Assembly: GCA_963800235.1 (NCBI GenBank) | Contig: CAWDAD010000001.1 | Span: 1,488,001-1,552,000, forward strand | Reading direction: 5' to 3' | Origin: CAVVNP01 sp963800235 | GTDB taxonomy: Bacteria; Actinomycetota; Acidimicrobiia; Acidimicrobiales; Iamiaceae | DNA: 64,000 nucleotides | Shown here: in pieces, positions 10,163 to 19,235 of the stretch | Numbering within the stretch: position 1 is the stretch's first letter | Layout of the letters: each line of letters begins with the position of its first letter | The notes under the pieces: generated by a model | Told to the model about the DNA's origin: nothing | The model's database searches: none | What the model saw: the letters and a program-made list of their open reading frames with translations, nothing else | Made by a program: the position numbers and the translations under genes

Positions 10163-11893
10163 TCAGCGCGGCAGGCCGGCGAAGGGGTCGTCGTCGCCGG
10201 AGCCGCCGCCGGCGGCGGTGGAGGGGGCGGGGCTGGTGGGGGACGGGCCCGCCTCGCTCGACCGGGTGGCCCAGGCCGGGAACGGGAACTGGGTCAGGAG
10301 CGGGATGGGCAGCTCGGGCTGGGAGACGAGCATCGTCCCGGGCTTGAGGATGGTCGCCCGGGACCGCTGGACCGGCGGCAGGAACCCGTACTCGCCCCGT
10401 CCGGCCTCGGCCGCGTCGAGGCGTCCGACGACCCGGATGGCCGAGTTCGCCACGATCCGCCGCTCGACCTCGCTGGCGGTCTGCTGGGCGCCGATCAGCA
10501 CGATGCCGAGCGAGCGGCCCCGCTCGGCAACGTCGAGCAGGATCTCCTTGATCGGGCTCGACCCCTCACGGGGGGCGTACTTGTTCAGCTCGTCGAGCAC
10601 CACGAACAGCAAGGGGCGGCTGCGACCCGACTCCTCCTTCTCCTTGAACGCCTTGCGCAGCACCACCCCGACCACGAAGCGCTTGGCCCGGTCGTTCAGG
10701 TTGTGGAGGTCGACCACGGTGACCTGCTGGGCGAAGTCGACCCGGTGGCGGTCGGGGTCGGCGCTGTCGGCCCGGATCAGGGGCGCCAGCGGCCCCACCG
10801 CCCCGTAGAGGCGGCGGACGAAGGCGTTGACCGTGCCCGCGCCGATGGCCCGTCCGGCCCACTGCTGGGCCTCGACCGCGTCCTCGCTGTCGACCTTGGC
10901 CGCGATCAGGTCGATCAGGTCGCCGAAGGTGCCCACCTGCTCGCCCTCGATCACCACCGACCCGTCGGGCAGGGGCTCGGCCTCGGCCAGCCGGGCGGTC
11001 ACGTTGAAGACGACCATCGTGTACTGCTGCCGGTCGTCCTCGGCGTCGGCGAAGAGGAACGGCAGCAGCTCCTGGCGGCAGAAGTCGGCGAGGGTCCAGA
11101 AGAAGGACGTGACCCCCTGCGACCGGGCGGTGACGTCGGGGCGGGCGATCGGGTCGCCGCGCCGGGGTGGGGCGAACACGCCCACGCTGCCGAAGGCGCC
11201 GACGGGCAGGCCGAGGGTCGCGTACCGGGCCGACTGCTCGTCGTCGAGCGAGGTGTTCGGGTGGTCGAGGAAGAGCAGGTCCTCGCCCTTGACGTTGAAG
11301 ATCAGCGCCTTGGTGTTCAGCGCCTCGGTGCCGAGCACGCCGGACTCGAACAGGCTGTAGAGCAGGAAGGTGGCGTAGGTGGTCTTGGTGGCGACCCCGC
11401 TGATGCCGCTGATGTTCACGTGGGCGCCGCGGGTGCCGTCGAGGAACTCGAAGTCCAGGAACAGCGGCTCGTCGTCGCGTGAGAGCCCGGCCGGCAGCCG
11501 CCGGGTCATGCCGTCGAAGAACAGGGCCTCGTCCCGCTCGGCGCCGGTGGCCCGCCGCACCTCGGACCCGGGGAGGGGTGGGACGAAGAGCTCCGGCTCG
11601 AAGCGGGTGGCGAGCACCTGGGCGGCCTCGCTCACCTCGGCGGGCAGCACGCCGTCGGCGACGAGGAAGACGTCGCTGTCGAAGCGGGCGCCCTCGTGCA
11701 GCGCCCGGACCTGGGCCACCACGCCGTAGACCCGCACCACCTGCCCGTCGGGCAGCGCCCGTTCGAGGGCGACCACGTCGTCGAGCTGCAGGAACTGGCC
11801 GGGGGCCACCGCGACCCAGAACTCGAGCGGCGTCGACGGCTCGGTGCCGATGACCCGGCCCACCGTCGACGCCGCCTGCGCTCCCTCGACCAC
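10163..11893 (-). CDS. HerA-like ATP-binding protein (FtsK/HerA superfamily)
   Basis: About 576 residues. An N-terminal beta-rich part (PLEFWVAVAPGQFLQLDDVV, like the HAS-barrel of HerA) precedes a P-loop GISGVATKTTYAT and the Walker B LLFVVLDELNKYAP. The late segment VLIGAQQTASEVERRIVANS matches the sensor/arginine-finger region of HerA-family translocases. HerA is a hexameric DNA translocase that partners NurA in end resection; a NurA-like nuclease and SbcCD lie just downstream on the same strand. I chose GTG at 11893 (VVEGAQAASTVG) since sequence upstream overlaps the divergent sulfotransferase promoter region. The C-terminal tail is Pro/Ser/Gly-rich and disordered. Other DUF87 ATPases are alternatives. 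Confidence 0.82.
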   Translation of the reverse strand: MVEGAQAASTVGRVIGTEPSTPLEFWVAVAPGQFLQLDDVVALERALPDGQVVRVYGVVAQVRALHEGARFDSDVFLVADGVLPAEVSEAAQVLATRFEPELFVPPLPGSEVRRATGAERDEALFFDGMTRRLPAGLSRDDEPLFLDFEFLDGTRGAHVNISGISGVATKTTYATFLLYSLFESGVLGTEALNTKALIFNVKGEDLLFLDHPNTSLDDEQSARYATLGLPVGAFGSVGVFAPPRRGDPIARPDVTARSQGVTSFFWTLADFCRQELLPFLFADAEDDRQQYTMVVFNVTARLAEAEPLPDGSVVIEGEQVGTFGDLIDLIAAKVDSEDAVEAQQWAGRAIGAGTVNAFVRRLYGAVGPLAPLIRADSADPDRHRVDFAQQVTVVDLHNLNDRAKRFVVGVVLRKAFKEKEESGRSRPLLFVVLDELNKYAPREGSSPIKEILLDVAERGRSLGIVLIGAQQTASEVERRIVANSAIRVVGRLDAAEAGRGEYGFLPPVQRSRATILKPGTMLVSQPELPIPLLTQFPFPAWATRSSEAGPSPTSPAPSTAAGGGSGDDDPFAGLPR

Positions 11894-12004
11894 TGCGGGA
11901 CCGTACCGCTCGCGGCCGCCCCCGGACCGCTCCCCTGCGCCATACTGGCCGCCGTCCGTCCGGCGCCCGTCCCCGCCAGGTCGCCAGGGCGGGCGAGGGG
12001 GGGC

Positions 12005-12835
12005 ATGCCAGAGGTCATCGATCCGGTCGTGGTGCACGGGCACGGGCGCACGGGCACGACCCTGCTCGTCCGCCTGCTCGGGGTGCACCCGGATCTGGCC
12101 TGGTTCAGCCAGTACGAGGGACGCTGGCCGGCCCGCCCCGAGCTGGCGGCGCTGAACCGGATCGCCGACGTGGCGTGGCTGCGCCGCCGGCTGGGCGAAC
12201 GTCGGGCCTTCCCGCAGCCGGCCGAGGCCATCCAGGCGTGGGAGCGGCGCTTCCCCGGCTTCTACGACAACCGGCCCGACCTCGGCGCAACCGTCGACGA
12301 CGGCGCGACCGCCGCCTTCGGTCGGGACGTGGCCGCCGTGCGGCGCTGGCAGGGCAAGCGGGGCTTCCTCACCAAGTACACGGGTCACCCGCGCTACGAC
12401 CTGGTGCGACGGGCGCTGCCGGGCGTGCGGATCGTGCACCTCGACCGCGACCCGAGGGCGGTCGTGATGTCGGTGGTCAAGCAGCGGTGGGGCTTCAAGC
12501 ACGACGACGCGGGCTGGGCCCGGTTGAGCCCGATCGAGCGCATCGACCTGGCCAGCGACCGGTACCTGGCGTGGGCCGGGGAGATGGCCCGGCAGTCGCC
12601 GCAGCCCGGGGGCCGCTCGCTCCGGTACGAGGACCTCATCGGCCGGCCGGCCGACACGGTGAGGGACCTGTTCGCCGACCTCGGGCTGCGGCCCGTCCCC
12701 GGCCTGGCTGCCGACCTCGCCCCCTTCGGGGTGCGCGGGGTCGACGACGGGTGGCGGCACCGGGCCTCACCCGACGAGCTGGCCCACCTCGAGGCCCGGC
12801 TCGAACCGGCGCTCGACGCCCGCGGCTACCGCTGA
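12005..12835 (+). CDS. Sulfotransferase family protein
   Basis: 276 residues. The N-terminus has the PAPS 5'-phosphosulfate loop VHGHGRTGTTLLVRLL, and the middle has the 3'-phosphate-binding RIVHLDRDPRAVVMS segment, the two hallmarks of the sulfotransferase fold. A further conserved block, GRSLRYEDLIGRPADTVRDLF, precedes the C-terminus. It would transfer sulfate from PAPS to an unknown acceptor. The ATG at 12005 is divergent from the HerA-like gene with about 110 bases between them. Confidence 0.88.
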   Translation: MPEVIDPVVVHGHGRTGTTLLVRLLGVHPDLAWFSQYEGRWPARPELAALNRIADVAWLRRRLGERRAFPQPAEAIQAWERRFPGFYDNRPDLGATVDDGATAAFGRDVAAVRRWQGKRGFLTKYTGHPRYDLVRRALPGVRIVHLDRDPRAVVMSVVKQRWGFKHDDAGWARLSPIERIDLASDRYLAWAGEMARQSPQPGGRSLRYEDLIGRPADTVRDLFADLGLRPVPGLAADLAPFGVRGVDDGWRHRASPDELAHLEARLEPALDARGYR

Positions 12836-12919
12836 GCCGGACGGTCGCCACCTCCGGTTCCCGCCGGTCGGGCCGGGCCGGGACACCGGTAGCCTGACCG
12901 CCCACGAGAGGAGCCAGAC

Positions 12920-14047
12920 GTGGGTCGTGACATCCCACTCGGTCGCATCGCCGGCATCCGCATCGCCTGCAGCTGGACCGTCGTGCTCATCGCCGCGCTG
13001 TACACCTTCAGCCTGGCCCAGGGGCAGTTCCCGCAGCAGGTCCCGGGCCTCAGCGTCGCCGAGTACTGGGCGGCGGGGGCCTTCGGCGCCCTGCTCTTCT
13101 TCGTCTCGCTCCTCGCCCACGAGGTCGGTCACGCCCTGGTCGCCCGCCGCGAGGGCGTGGGCGTGACCGGCATCGACCTCTGGCTGCTCGGCGGCATGGC
13201 CAAGCTCGAGAGCTCGCCGGAGACCGCCGGCGCCGAGCTGCGCATCTCCGCCGTCGGCCCCTTCGTCAGCGCCGGCGTGGGCCTCGGGTTCCTCGGCCTG
13301 CACCACCTGCTGAGCGGCGGCGGCACCGACGGGCTGCTGGCGGTGGTGTTCGGGTGGCTCGGCTTCATCAACCTGGTGCTGGCCGCCTTCAACATCCTCC
13401 CGGCCGCCCCGCTCGACGGCGGCCGGGTGCTGGCCGCCCTGCTCTGGATGGCCAACGGCGACGAGGCGGCCGCCACCGCCAGCGCCGCCCGGGTCGGCCA
13501 GGCCCTCGGCTGGGGCCTCTCCGGCCTCGGCGCCTACCTGTTCTTCGGCTTCCAGAACGAGGCCGGGATCTGGCTGCTGCTGGTCGGCTTCTACATCCTC
13601 TCCGCCGCCACCGCCGAGCTGCGCCGGGCGCCGCTGATCAAGGCGGTCACCGGGGTGCAGGTCGGCCAGGTGATGACCCCGGCGCCGGCGCCCGTCCCCG
13701 GGTGGTCGTCGGTCGAGCAGTTCCTGTGGAACATCGACCGGTCGACCCGCCACGACGCCTTCCCCGTCGCCGACCCCGGCGGGCGGATCACCGGGCTGCT
13801 CACCTCGTCGGTCGTGTCCCAGCTGCGGCCCGACCAGTGGGGCCAGCTCCGGGTCGACGACGTCGCCTTCCCGATCGACCGGGTGCTGCAGGTGCCGGCC
13901 GAGGCGCCCGTCCTCGGCACCCTGCAACGCATGGCCGGCACCCAGATCGGCGACGCGGTGGTGCTCGGCTCCGACGGCCGGGTCGTCGGGCTGCTGAACG
14001 GCCCGTCGGTCGAGCGGTCGCTGCGGGACCACGCCGTCGCCGGCTGA
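12920..14047 (+). CDS. Site-2 protease family zinc metalloprotease with CBS domains
   Basis: Integral membrane metalloprotease of family M50B. The zinc site HEVGH is at residues 67-71 and the second motif NILPAAPLDGGR follows at about 158-169. About six hydrophobic segments occupy the first 235 residues. After VGQVMTPAPAPVP the soluble C-terminal part, about 140 residues, reads as a pair of CBS domains, which often sense nucleotides. Characterised relatives cut anti-sigma factors or other proteins inside the membrane; the target here is unknown. GTG at 12920 has a good ribosome binding site (GAGAGGAG). 375 residues, normal for this subtype. Confidence 0.94.
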   Translation: MGRDIPLGRIAGIRIACSWTVVLIAALYTFSLAQGQFPQQVPGLSVAEYWAAGAFGALLFFVSLLAHEVGHALVARREGVGVTGIDLWLLGGMAKLESSPETAGAELRISAVGPFVSAGVGLGFLGLHHLLSGGGTDGLLAVVFGWLGFINLVLAAFNILPAAPLDGGRVLAALLWMANGDEAAATASAARVGQALGWGLSGLGAYLFFGFQNEAGIWLLLVGFYILSAATAELRRAPLIKAVTGVQVGQVMTPAPAPVPGWSSVEQFLWNIDRSTRHDAFPVADPGGRITGLLTSSVVSQLRPDQWGQLRVDDVAFPIDRVLQVPAEAPVLGTLQRMAGTQIGDAVVLGSDGRVVGLLNGPSVERSLRDHAVAG

Positions 14048-14129
14048 GGCATGGCCACAGGGGCCGGACGGGCCACGAGGGATCGGGCGGCCCCGGGAGG
14101 CCCGGTGGGAGCCCCACTACCGTGCCGCC

Positions 14130-14843
14130 ATGGTCGACGACGCCACCGACTCCCCCCGCTACGAGCTCGACGGTGGTGTCGCCTGCATCACCCTCGACGA
14201 CGGCAAGGCCAACGCCCTCTCCCCCGAGCTCCTGCGGGCGCTGCACCAGGCTCTCGACCGGGCCGAGTCCGAGGCCCGGGCGGTGGTCCTGGCCGGGCGG
14301 CCGGGCCGGTTCTCGGCCGGCTTCGACCTGGCCACCATGACCTCCGGGCTCGAACCGATGCGCCAGCTGGTCGGCGACGGCGCCCGCTTCCTGATGCGCC
14401 TCTACGGCCTCCAGCTCCCCACGGTGGCCGCCTGCACCGGTCACGCCCTGGCCGCCGGCGCCCTCACCCTGCTCGCCTGCGACACCCGGATCGGCGCCGA
14501 GGGCGACTTCAAGATCGGGCTGAACGAGGTCGCCATCGGGATGCCGCTGCCCGACTTCGCCGTCCGCCTGGCCCACGACCGGCTGACCCCCACCGCCTTC
14601 ACCGCCTGCACCGTCCAGGCCCACATCAGCGATCCGGCCGGAGCCGTGGCCGTCGGCTTCCTCGACCGCACCGCCGCCGCCGACGACCTGCTGGCCGCCG
14701 CCACCGACGTCGCCGCCCGGCTCGGCGAGCTGCGCACCGGCGCCTACGGCCGGACCAAGGCGACCGCACGGTCGGCGACCATCGAGCACGTGCTGGCCAC
14801 CGTCGACGCCGACCTGGCGTCCGTCGAGGGACCGGCCGACTGA
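14130..14843 (+). CDS. Crotonase/enoyl-CoA hydratase family protein
   Basis: 237 residues, compact for the family. The oxyanion-hole regions are visible as RPGRFSAGFDLATM and ACTGHALAAGALTLLACDTRIG, and the region around GLNEVAIGMPLPDFAV holds a Glu at the usual catalytic place. Family members hydrate, isomerise or cleave acyl-CoA esters; the substrate cannot be read from the sequence. ATG at 14130 follows TACCGT (14118-14123) by 6 bases. Its TGA overlaps the next ATG by one base, so it heads a two-gene operon. Confidence 0.92.
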   Translation: MVDDATDSPRYELDGGVACITLDDGKANALSPELLRALHQALDRAESEARAVVLAGRPGRFSAGFDLATMTSGLEPMRQLVGDGARFLMRLYGLQLPTVAACTGHALAAGALTLLACDTRIGAEGDFKIGLNEVAIGMPLPDFAVRLAHDRLTPTAFTACTVQAHISDPAGAVAVGFLDRTAAADDLLAAATDVAARLGELRTGAYGRTKATARSATIEHVLATVDADLASVEGPAD

Positions 14844-15673
14844 TGCCCGACAGCGGCGCGGAGGCCATCGCCCTGCTCGAGGCCACCTGGTCGGGCATCG
14901 ACGAGCTGTGCGCGACCCTCGACCCCGACGACTGGCGCCGGCCGACGGAGTGCCCCGGCTGGACGGTGCAGGACAACCTGGCCCACGTCATCGGGCTCGA
15001 GCTGGTGCTCGAGGGCGAGGCCGACCCGCCCCGCCCCTACGCCGAGGGCGACGTGCCGGACCACGTCAGGAACGACCTCGGCGCCACCAACGAGGCGTGG
15101 GTCGCGTCGTTCCGCGACCGCTCCGGGCCCGAGGTGCTGACCGCCTTCCGCGAGGTGACCGCCCGCCGGCTGCGCTCCCTCGCCGCCCTCGGTCCCGAGG
15201 CCTGGGAGGAGGCGTGGCCGACCCCGGCCGGCGTCCAGCCCTACCGCGACTTCATGGGCCTGCGCTGCTTCGACGCCTGGTCCCACGAGCAGGACATCCG
15301 ACGGGCGGTCGACCGGCCGGGGGGCTGGACCGGCCCGGCGGCCGAGCACTCCCTGGCCCACCTGCTGCACGTGCTGCCCTTCATCGTCGGCAAGCGGGCC
15401 GGCGCACCCGACGGCACCACCGTCGTCCTGCGGCTCACCGACCAGGTCGAGCGGGAGGCGGCGGTCCGGGTCGAGGACGGGAGGGCGACCCCGGTCACCG
15501 CCCCGGCGGGGAGCGCCGCCGACGTCGTCCTCGAGCTCCCGGCCGAGACCTTCGTGCGGCTGGTGCTCGGCCGGGTCGACCCGGCGACGGTGCTCGACGC
15601 CGGGGCCGTCTCGGTCGAGGGCGACACCGAGCTGGCCGACCGCATCGTGCGGGCCCTGCCGGTCGTCGTCTGA
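14843..15673 (+). CDS. Maleylpyruvate isomerase N-terminal (DinB_2-like) domain protein
   Basis: 276 residues. The N-terminus ATWSGIDELCATLDPDDWRRPTECPGWTVQDNLAHV is the typical actinobacterial mycothiol-dependent/DinB_2 metal-binding domain, with a His in LAHVIG and a second His in DAWSHEQDIRRAV that can bind metal. The C-terminal part (AADVVLELPAETFVRLVLGR) resembles an SCP2-like module. It is coupled to the crotonase gene by a TGATG overlap. Members may act on thiol adducts, but most are uncharacterised. Confidence 0.85.
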   Translation: MPDSGAEAIALLEATWSGIDELCATLDPDDWRRPTECPGWTVQDNLAHVIGLELVLEGEADPPRPYAEGDVPDHVRNDLGATNEAWVASFRDRSGPEVLTAFREVTARRLRSLAALGPEAWEEAWPTPAGVQPYRDFMGLRCFDAWSHEQDIRRAVDRPGGWTGPAAEHSLAHLLHVLPFIVGKRAGAPDGTTVVLRLTDQVEREAAVRVEDGRATPVTAPAGSAADVVLELPAETFVRLVLGRVDPATVLDAGAVSVEGDTELADRIVRALPVVV

Positions 15674-15685
15674 CGGCCGGCCGTC

Positions 15686-15780
15686 GGCTGGCCCGTCATC
15701 GGCTGGCCCGTCGTCGGCTGGCGGCCGCTCGGTCGGCGGCCGCTCGGTCGGCGGCCGCTCGGTCGGCGGCCGCTCGGTCG
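15686..15780. repeat. 15-bp tandem repeat array
   Basis: Two and a half units of TCGGCTGGCCCGTCR from 15686, then four exact units of GCGGCCGCTCGGTCG at 15721-15780. A 15-base period runs through both blocks. It fills the space between the convergent DinB_2-like and VWA genes. Extending the VWA frame would read it as RPPTE repeats, but a stop lies before it. Confidence 0.85.
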
Positions 15781-15785
15781 GCGGA

Positions 15786-18749
15786 TCAGCCGGCCGGGTC
15801 GGCCTCGTCGCCGCCGGCGCGCCGCCCGAAGCGGCGCCGGGGGGCGGCGCGGTCGGCGTCCGCGCCGCCGTCGCTCGACCTGCCCCGCCTCCTGCGCTCG
15901 TCCGATTCGTCCGCCTTGCGGTCCTTCCCGGGCTTGTCGCCCTTGCCCTGCTTGTCCGGCTTGTCGCCCTTCTCTGGCTTGCCGCGCTTGTCGGCCTTGT
16001 CCGGCTTGTCGGCCTTGTCGGGCTTGGCCGCGGCCCGGGCCAGCTCGGTGAGCCGGCGGGCGGTGGCCGGCAACCGCTTGGTGATGTCCGGCAGCAGCCG
16101 CCGGATCTGCTGGCGGGCGGGGCCGGCGGCGATGAAGGCGACCAGCCGGCCGTGGATGTCCGGCGCCTGGGAGTAGGAGGTCCGTCCCGGACCGGCGGCC
16201 GCCGCGCTGGTGGCGTCCTGGTCGAGGAGGAACAGCCACGACCCGGCAAGCCCGAGGTCGAGGTCGACCCGGGTGCCCTCCCGGCCCTTGAGGTCGGCGG
16301 CACCGCCCTCGGGCACGACCACGGCGTGGCCCTCGGCGAAGGGGTTCAGGCCGGACCGGGCCACGAAGTCGAGACCGGTCCAGGTGAACCGCCGCTTGGC
16401 CTGGTCCCGGGCGTCGCCCAGGTTCTCGAAGTCCGCGCCGCTCAGGGCGAGCTGGCGGAGGGTGCCGTCGCGGTCGGCGCGCAGGATCTGGTCCTTGCGG
16501 ACGACGACCGGCAGCGACGCTCCCTGCACGAAGGCCAGGTCCTGGAACCGGATCGACAGCCCGTTCATCACCAGCAGGCCGACCAGCGGCAGGAGCAGCC
16601 CGGCGATCAGCAGGGCGGCGGCGGCCACGATCTGGGTCTTGGTGTCGACGCCGCGCCGCACCGGCAGGGTGAACGCCAGGTCGGTGCGGAGGGGGCGGTC
16701 GTCGACCTTGCTGCGCACGGTCACCGGCAGCACGCCCCGCACCACCCCGTTGGCCCGACCGGCCGGCTTCAGCTCGACCTCGAGCTGCTTGGTCTGGCCG
16801 CCGGCGATGGGCACGCAGGTGCCGGGCGACGCCCCGCCCACCGAGAGCCCGACGGGTGTCGACGCCTTCGGCGCGCCCTCGATCTGCAACGCCTGGACCT
16901 CGACGCACCCGGCGCCCTGGGGCGCGGCCGTGACGGTCAGCGTCGCCTTGGCCGAGCTGGTGCCGTCCGCCGTCGGCAGCTGCAGGCGCGAGGGGGACAC
17001 CTGCGGGTAGGTGCCGGGCTTCAGCAGGTTGGCCTCGAAGGCCGGCGAGCTGCTGGTGAGCACCACGCCGGTGTCGGTGGTGATGGTCGCCCGCAGCGTG
17101 ACGTCGAGGACCGAGGTCGACAGGTCGGCCGGCGGCGTGTAGGTGCCGACGTAGTCACCCTTGCCGTCGGGCTCGAGCAGGACGAGCACGTTGCCGTCGG
17201 TCGTCGGGTCGGTGACGGTGGCGACGATCTCGGCCTTGGCCACGTTGTCGGGCGCCTTGCCCTTCGAGCTGCCCGTCAGCCGGGCCTGGAGCTGACCGGG
17301 TTGGCCGAGGCGGAAGGTCGGCGTCCCCACCAGCTCGGCCCGGACGGTGCCGAACAGCGACAGCTGCGAGCTGGCCGTCTGGCCCTCGGTCTGGCCGGTG
17401 GGGTCGACGAAGGTGAGGGTCCAGGTGCCGGGCCAGTCGGCCTTGCCGGCCGGGAGCACCACGTCGACGGAGGCCTCGGTGGGCGACAGCCAGGCGTACT
17501 TGGCGGTGGCGGAGCCGACCTGGGCCTGCCCCGACGTGCGGTCGGCCAGCACCAGCGGGTCGGCCACCCCCGGCAGCTTCAGCCGGCCCTGGACCGCCGG
17601 GGTCGGCACGGTGAGCAGCAGGTGCACCCGGGCCACCGAGCGGTCGACCGCGAAGTCCCGCTTGCGGTCGGTGCAGGGCTCGCCCTGGCAGATGGCCTGC
17701 TGGCCCTCGCCCGACACGATGGTGCCGCCGCCGATCTGGTTGGCGGCCTGGTCGAAGCGCTGCACCAGCGACGACAGGTCGGCGGCCGGCAGGTAGGCGC
17801 CGCGAGGGTTCCCGGGCTTGGAGCCGCAGCTGGTGCCGGGCCCGGTCGAGGTGGCCAGCGCCTGGAGGAACGCCTGGTCCTTGGGCGAGATGCTGCTGGC
17901 CAGCGGCACGGCGACGATCGAGACCCCGCTGGTGCGGACCTGGTCGGCGATGCCGCCGTCCTTGCAGAGGGCGTTGATGCCGAGGGCGATGGCGTTGGCG
18001 ACGCCGCCGGGGTCGGCGAGCGAGGCGCCGGGGGCGTAGTCCTTGTCGGGGGCGGGGGCACCGGGCGGGCGCACCCCGATGTCGAACTGGCCGTCGGTGA
18101 AGAGGAGCAGGGCCCGGCACGGCGGCTTGGCCCCGTTGGCGGAGAGCTGCTGGGCCCGGGCGTCCAGCGCGGCGCCGGCGCCCTGCACGGCGTGGGCGAA
18201 GTCGGTGTCGAGGCCGGCGTTGCGGGTGGCGAACTGGTCGACGTCGCCCTGCAGCCTCGGCAGCGTGGTGGCATCGAGCGGGGTGAAGGGGACGACCGAC
18301 TCGTAGTCGGCCGAGAAGCCGCCGAGGGACACCTCGACCGACGGGGGCTTGATCCCCGCCCCGGGCGCGGTGAGGGCGCTGAGGCTGGCGAGGGCCGACT
18401 TGGCCGCCGCGACCCGCTGGTTCTGGGGGTCGGTCTGGGCCAGCGAGCCCGACTCGTCGATCAGCACCAGGACGAGCAGCCGGCCGTTCTGGCTGACGCA
18501 GCTGGCCAGGTCGTCGAGCCCGGCGGCGGGGTCCGACGGCGGCGCCTGGCCGGTCCGGGTCGGGACCGCGCCCGGGGCGGCACCGGACACCGCCGGGACG
18601 CCCGCACCACCCGCTGCGCCGGCCGGGTCGAGCGGTCCGGTCAGCCCGGCCACGAGCAGCAGGGCCAGGGCGACCAGCACCGCGCCCACCGAGGCGCGGG
18701 TGGCACGGCGAGGCGGGCCGCCCGGCTGCGGGTGACGAGCCCGGGTCAC
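15786..18749 (-). CDS. Large exported VWA-domain membrane protein
   Basis: 987 residues. A signal/anchor segment lies at about 19-40 (GAVLVALALLLVAGLTG). A von Willebrand A domain spans about 90-340 with MIDAS DESGS in LVLVLIDESGSLAQTD. Beta-rich, immunoglobulin-like regions follow, then one transmembrane segment near 740 (AAALLIAGLLLPLVGLLVMNG). The cytoplasmic part ends in a long Lys/Asp/Gly-rich tail made of KPDKADK-like repeats, then Arg-rich residues. This looks like a surface metal-dependent adhesion or stress-sensing protein; the exact function is unknown. The GTG start overlaps the TGA of the upstream small membrane gene. Confidence 0.85.
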   Translation of the reverse strand: MTRARHPQPGGPPRRATRASVGAVLVALALLLVAGLTGPLDPAGAAGGAGVPAVSGAAPGAVPTRTGQAPPSDPAAGLDDLASCVSQNGRLLVLVLIDESGSLAQTDPQNQRVAAAKSALASLSALTAPGAGIKPPSVEVSLGGFSADYESVVPFTPLDATTLPRLQGDVDQFATRNAGLDTDFAHAVQGAGAALDARAQQLSANGAKPPCRALLLFTDGQFDIGVRPPGAPAPDKDYAPGASLADPGGVANAIALGINALCKDGGIADQVRTSGVSIVAVPLASSISPKDQAFLQALATSTGPGTSCGSKPGNPRGAYLPAADLSSLVQRFDQAANQIGGGTIVSGEGQQAICQGEPCTDRKRDFAVDRSVARVHLLLTVPTPAVQGRLKLPGVADPLVLADRTSGQAQVGSATAKYAWLSPTEASVDVVLPAGKADWPGTWTLTFVDPTGQTEGQTASSQLSLFGTVRAELVGTPTFRLGQPGQLQARLTGSSKGKAPDNVAKAEIVATVTDPTTDGNVLVLLEPDGKGDYVGTYTPPADLSTSVLDVTLRATITTDTGVVLTSSSPAFEANLLKPGTYPQVSPSRLQLPTADGTSSAKATLTVTAAPQGAGCVEVQALQIEGAPKASTPVGLSVGGASPGTCVPIAGGQTKQLEVELKPAGRANGVVRGVLPVTVRSKVDDRPLRTDLAFTLPVRRGVDTKTQIVAAAALLIAGLLLPLVGLLVMNGLSIRFQDLAFVQGASLPVVVRKDQILRADRDGTLRQLALSGADFENLGDARDQAKRRFTWTGLDFVARSGLNPFAEGHAVVVPEGGAADLKGREGTRVDLDLGLAGSWLFLLDQDATSAAAAGPGRTSYSQAPDIHGRLVAFIAAGPARQQIRRLLPDITKRLPATARRLTELARAAAKPDKADKPDKADKRGKPEKGDKPDKQGKGDKPGKDRKADESDERRRRGRSSDGGADADRAAPRRRFGRRAGGDEADPAG

Positions 18750-19159
18750 GAGGCCAGCTGGGTCGCCAGCGCCCAGATGTGGATGGCGGCCGCCACCAGT
18801 CCGACCGCGGCCACCGCCGGCACCACCCAGCTCGGCACCGGACCCGGCACGTAGTGGGGGCTCTTGCGCCGGGCCAGGTCGAAGCGGCGGTACAGCCCGA
18901 TGCAGACGATGGGGATCAGCGAGCCGCAGAGGTAGCCGAGGACGTGGGTGGCGGTGGTGTCGACCACCACCAGCAGCAGGGCCAGCAGGGCCGACGCCGC
19001 GCCCAGGGCCAGGACCGAGAGCGGCGGGCCGACGGCGTCCGGGTCGGTCGCGGGCTCGTCGGGCGCGACGGGCCCGTCGGGCGCGCCAGGGCCTTCGTGC
19101 GAACCGGCACCGTCGACGTCCGCCTCGTCGGGTCCGGCCGCTACCCCGGGATCGGCCAT
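18746..19159 (-). CDS. Small membrane protein, operon partner of the VWA protein
   Basis: 137 residues from ATG at 19159 (MADPGVAAGPDEADVDG). The N-terminus of about 50 residues is acidic and Pro/Gly-rich; then three hydrophobic segments (SVLALGAASALLALLLVVVD, VLGYLCGSLIPIVCIGLY, VPAVAAVGLVAAAIHIWAL). Its TGA overlaps the VWA start, so the two are co-translated. I do not recognise a family. It may assist or anchor the VWA protein; that is inference from position only. Confidence 0.75.
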   Translation of the reverse strand: MADPGVAAGPDEADVDGAGSHEGPGAPDGPVAPDEPATDPDAVGPPLSVLALGAASALLALLLVVVDTTATHVLGYLCGSLIPIVCIGLYRRFDLARRKSPHYVPGPVPSWVVPAVAAVGLVAAAIHIWALATQLAS

Positions 19160-19235
19160 GACTCGAGCCGCACGCGCGTGCTTCCCCCCTGCTTCCACTC
19201 GCGGACCGTCGGAACCTAGCGCGCGGCGGGCGCGC

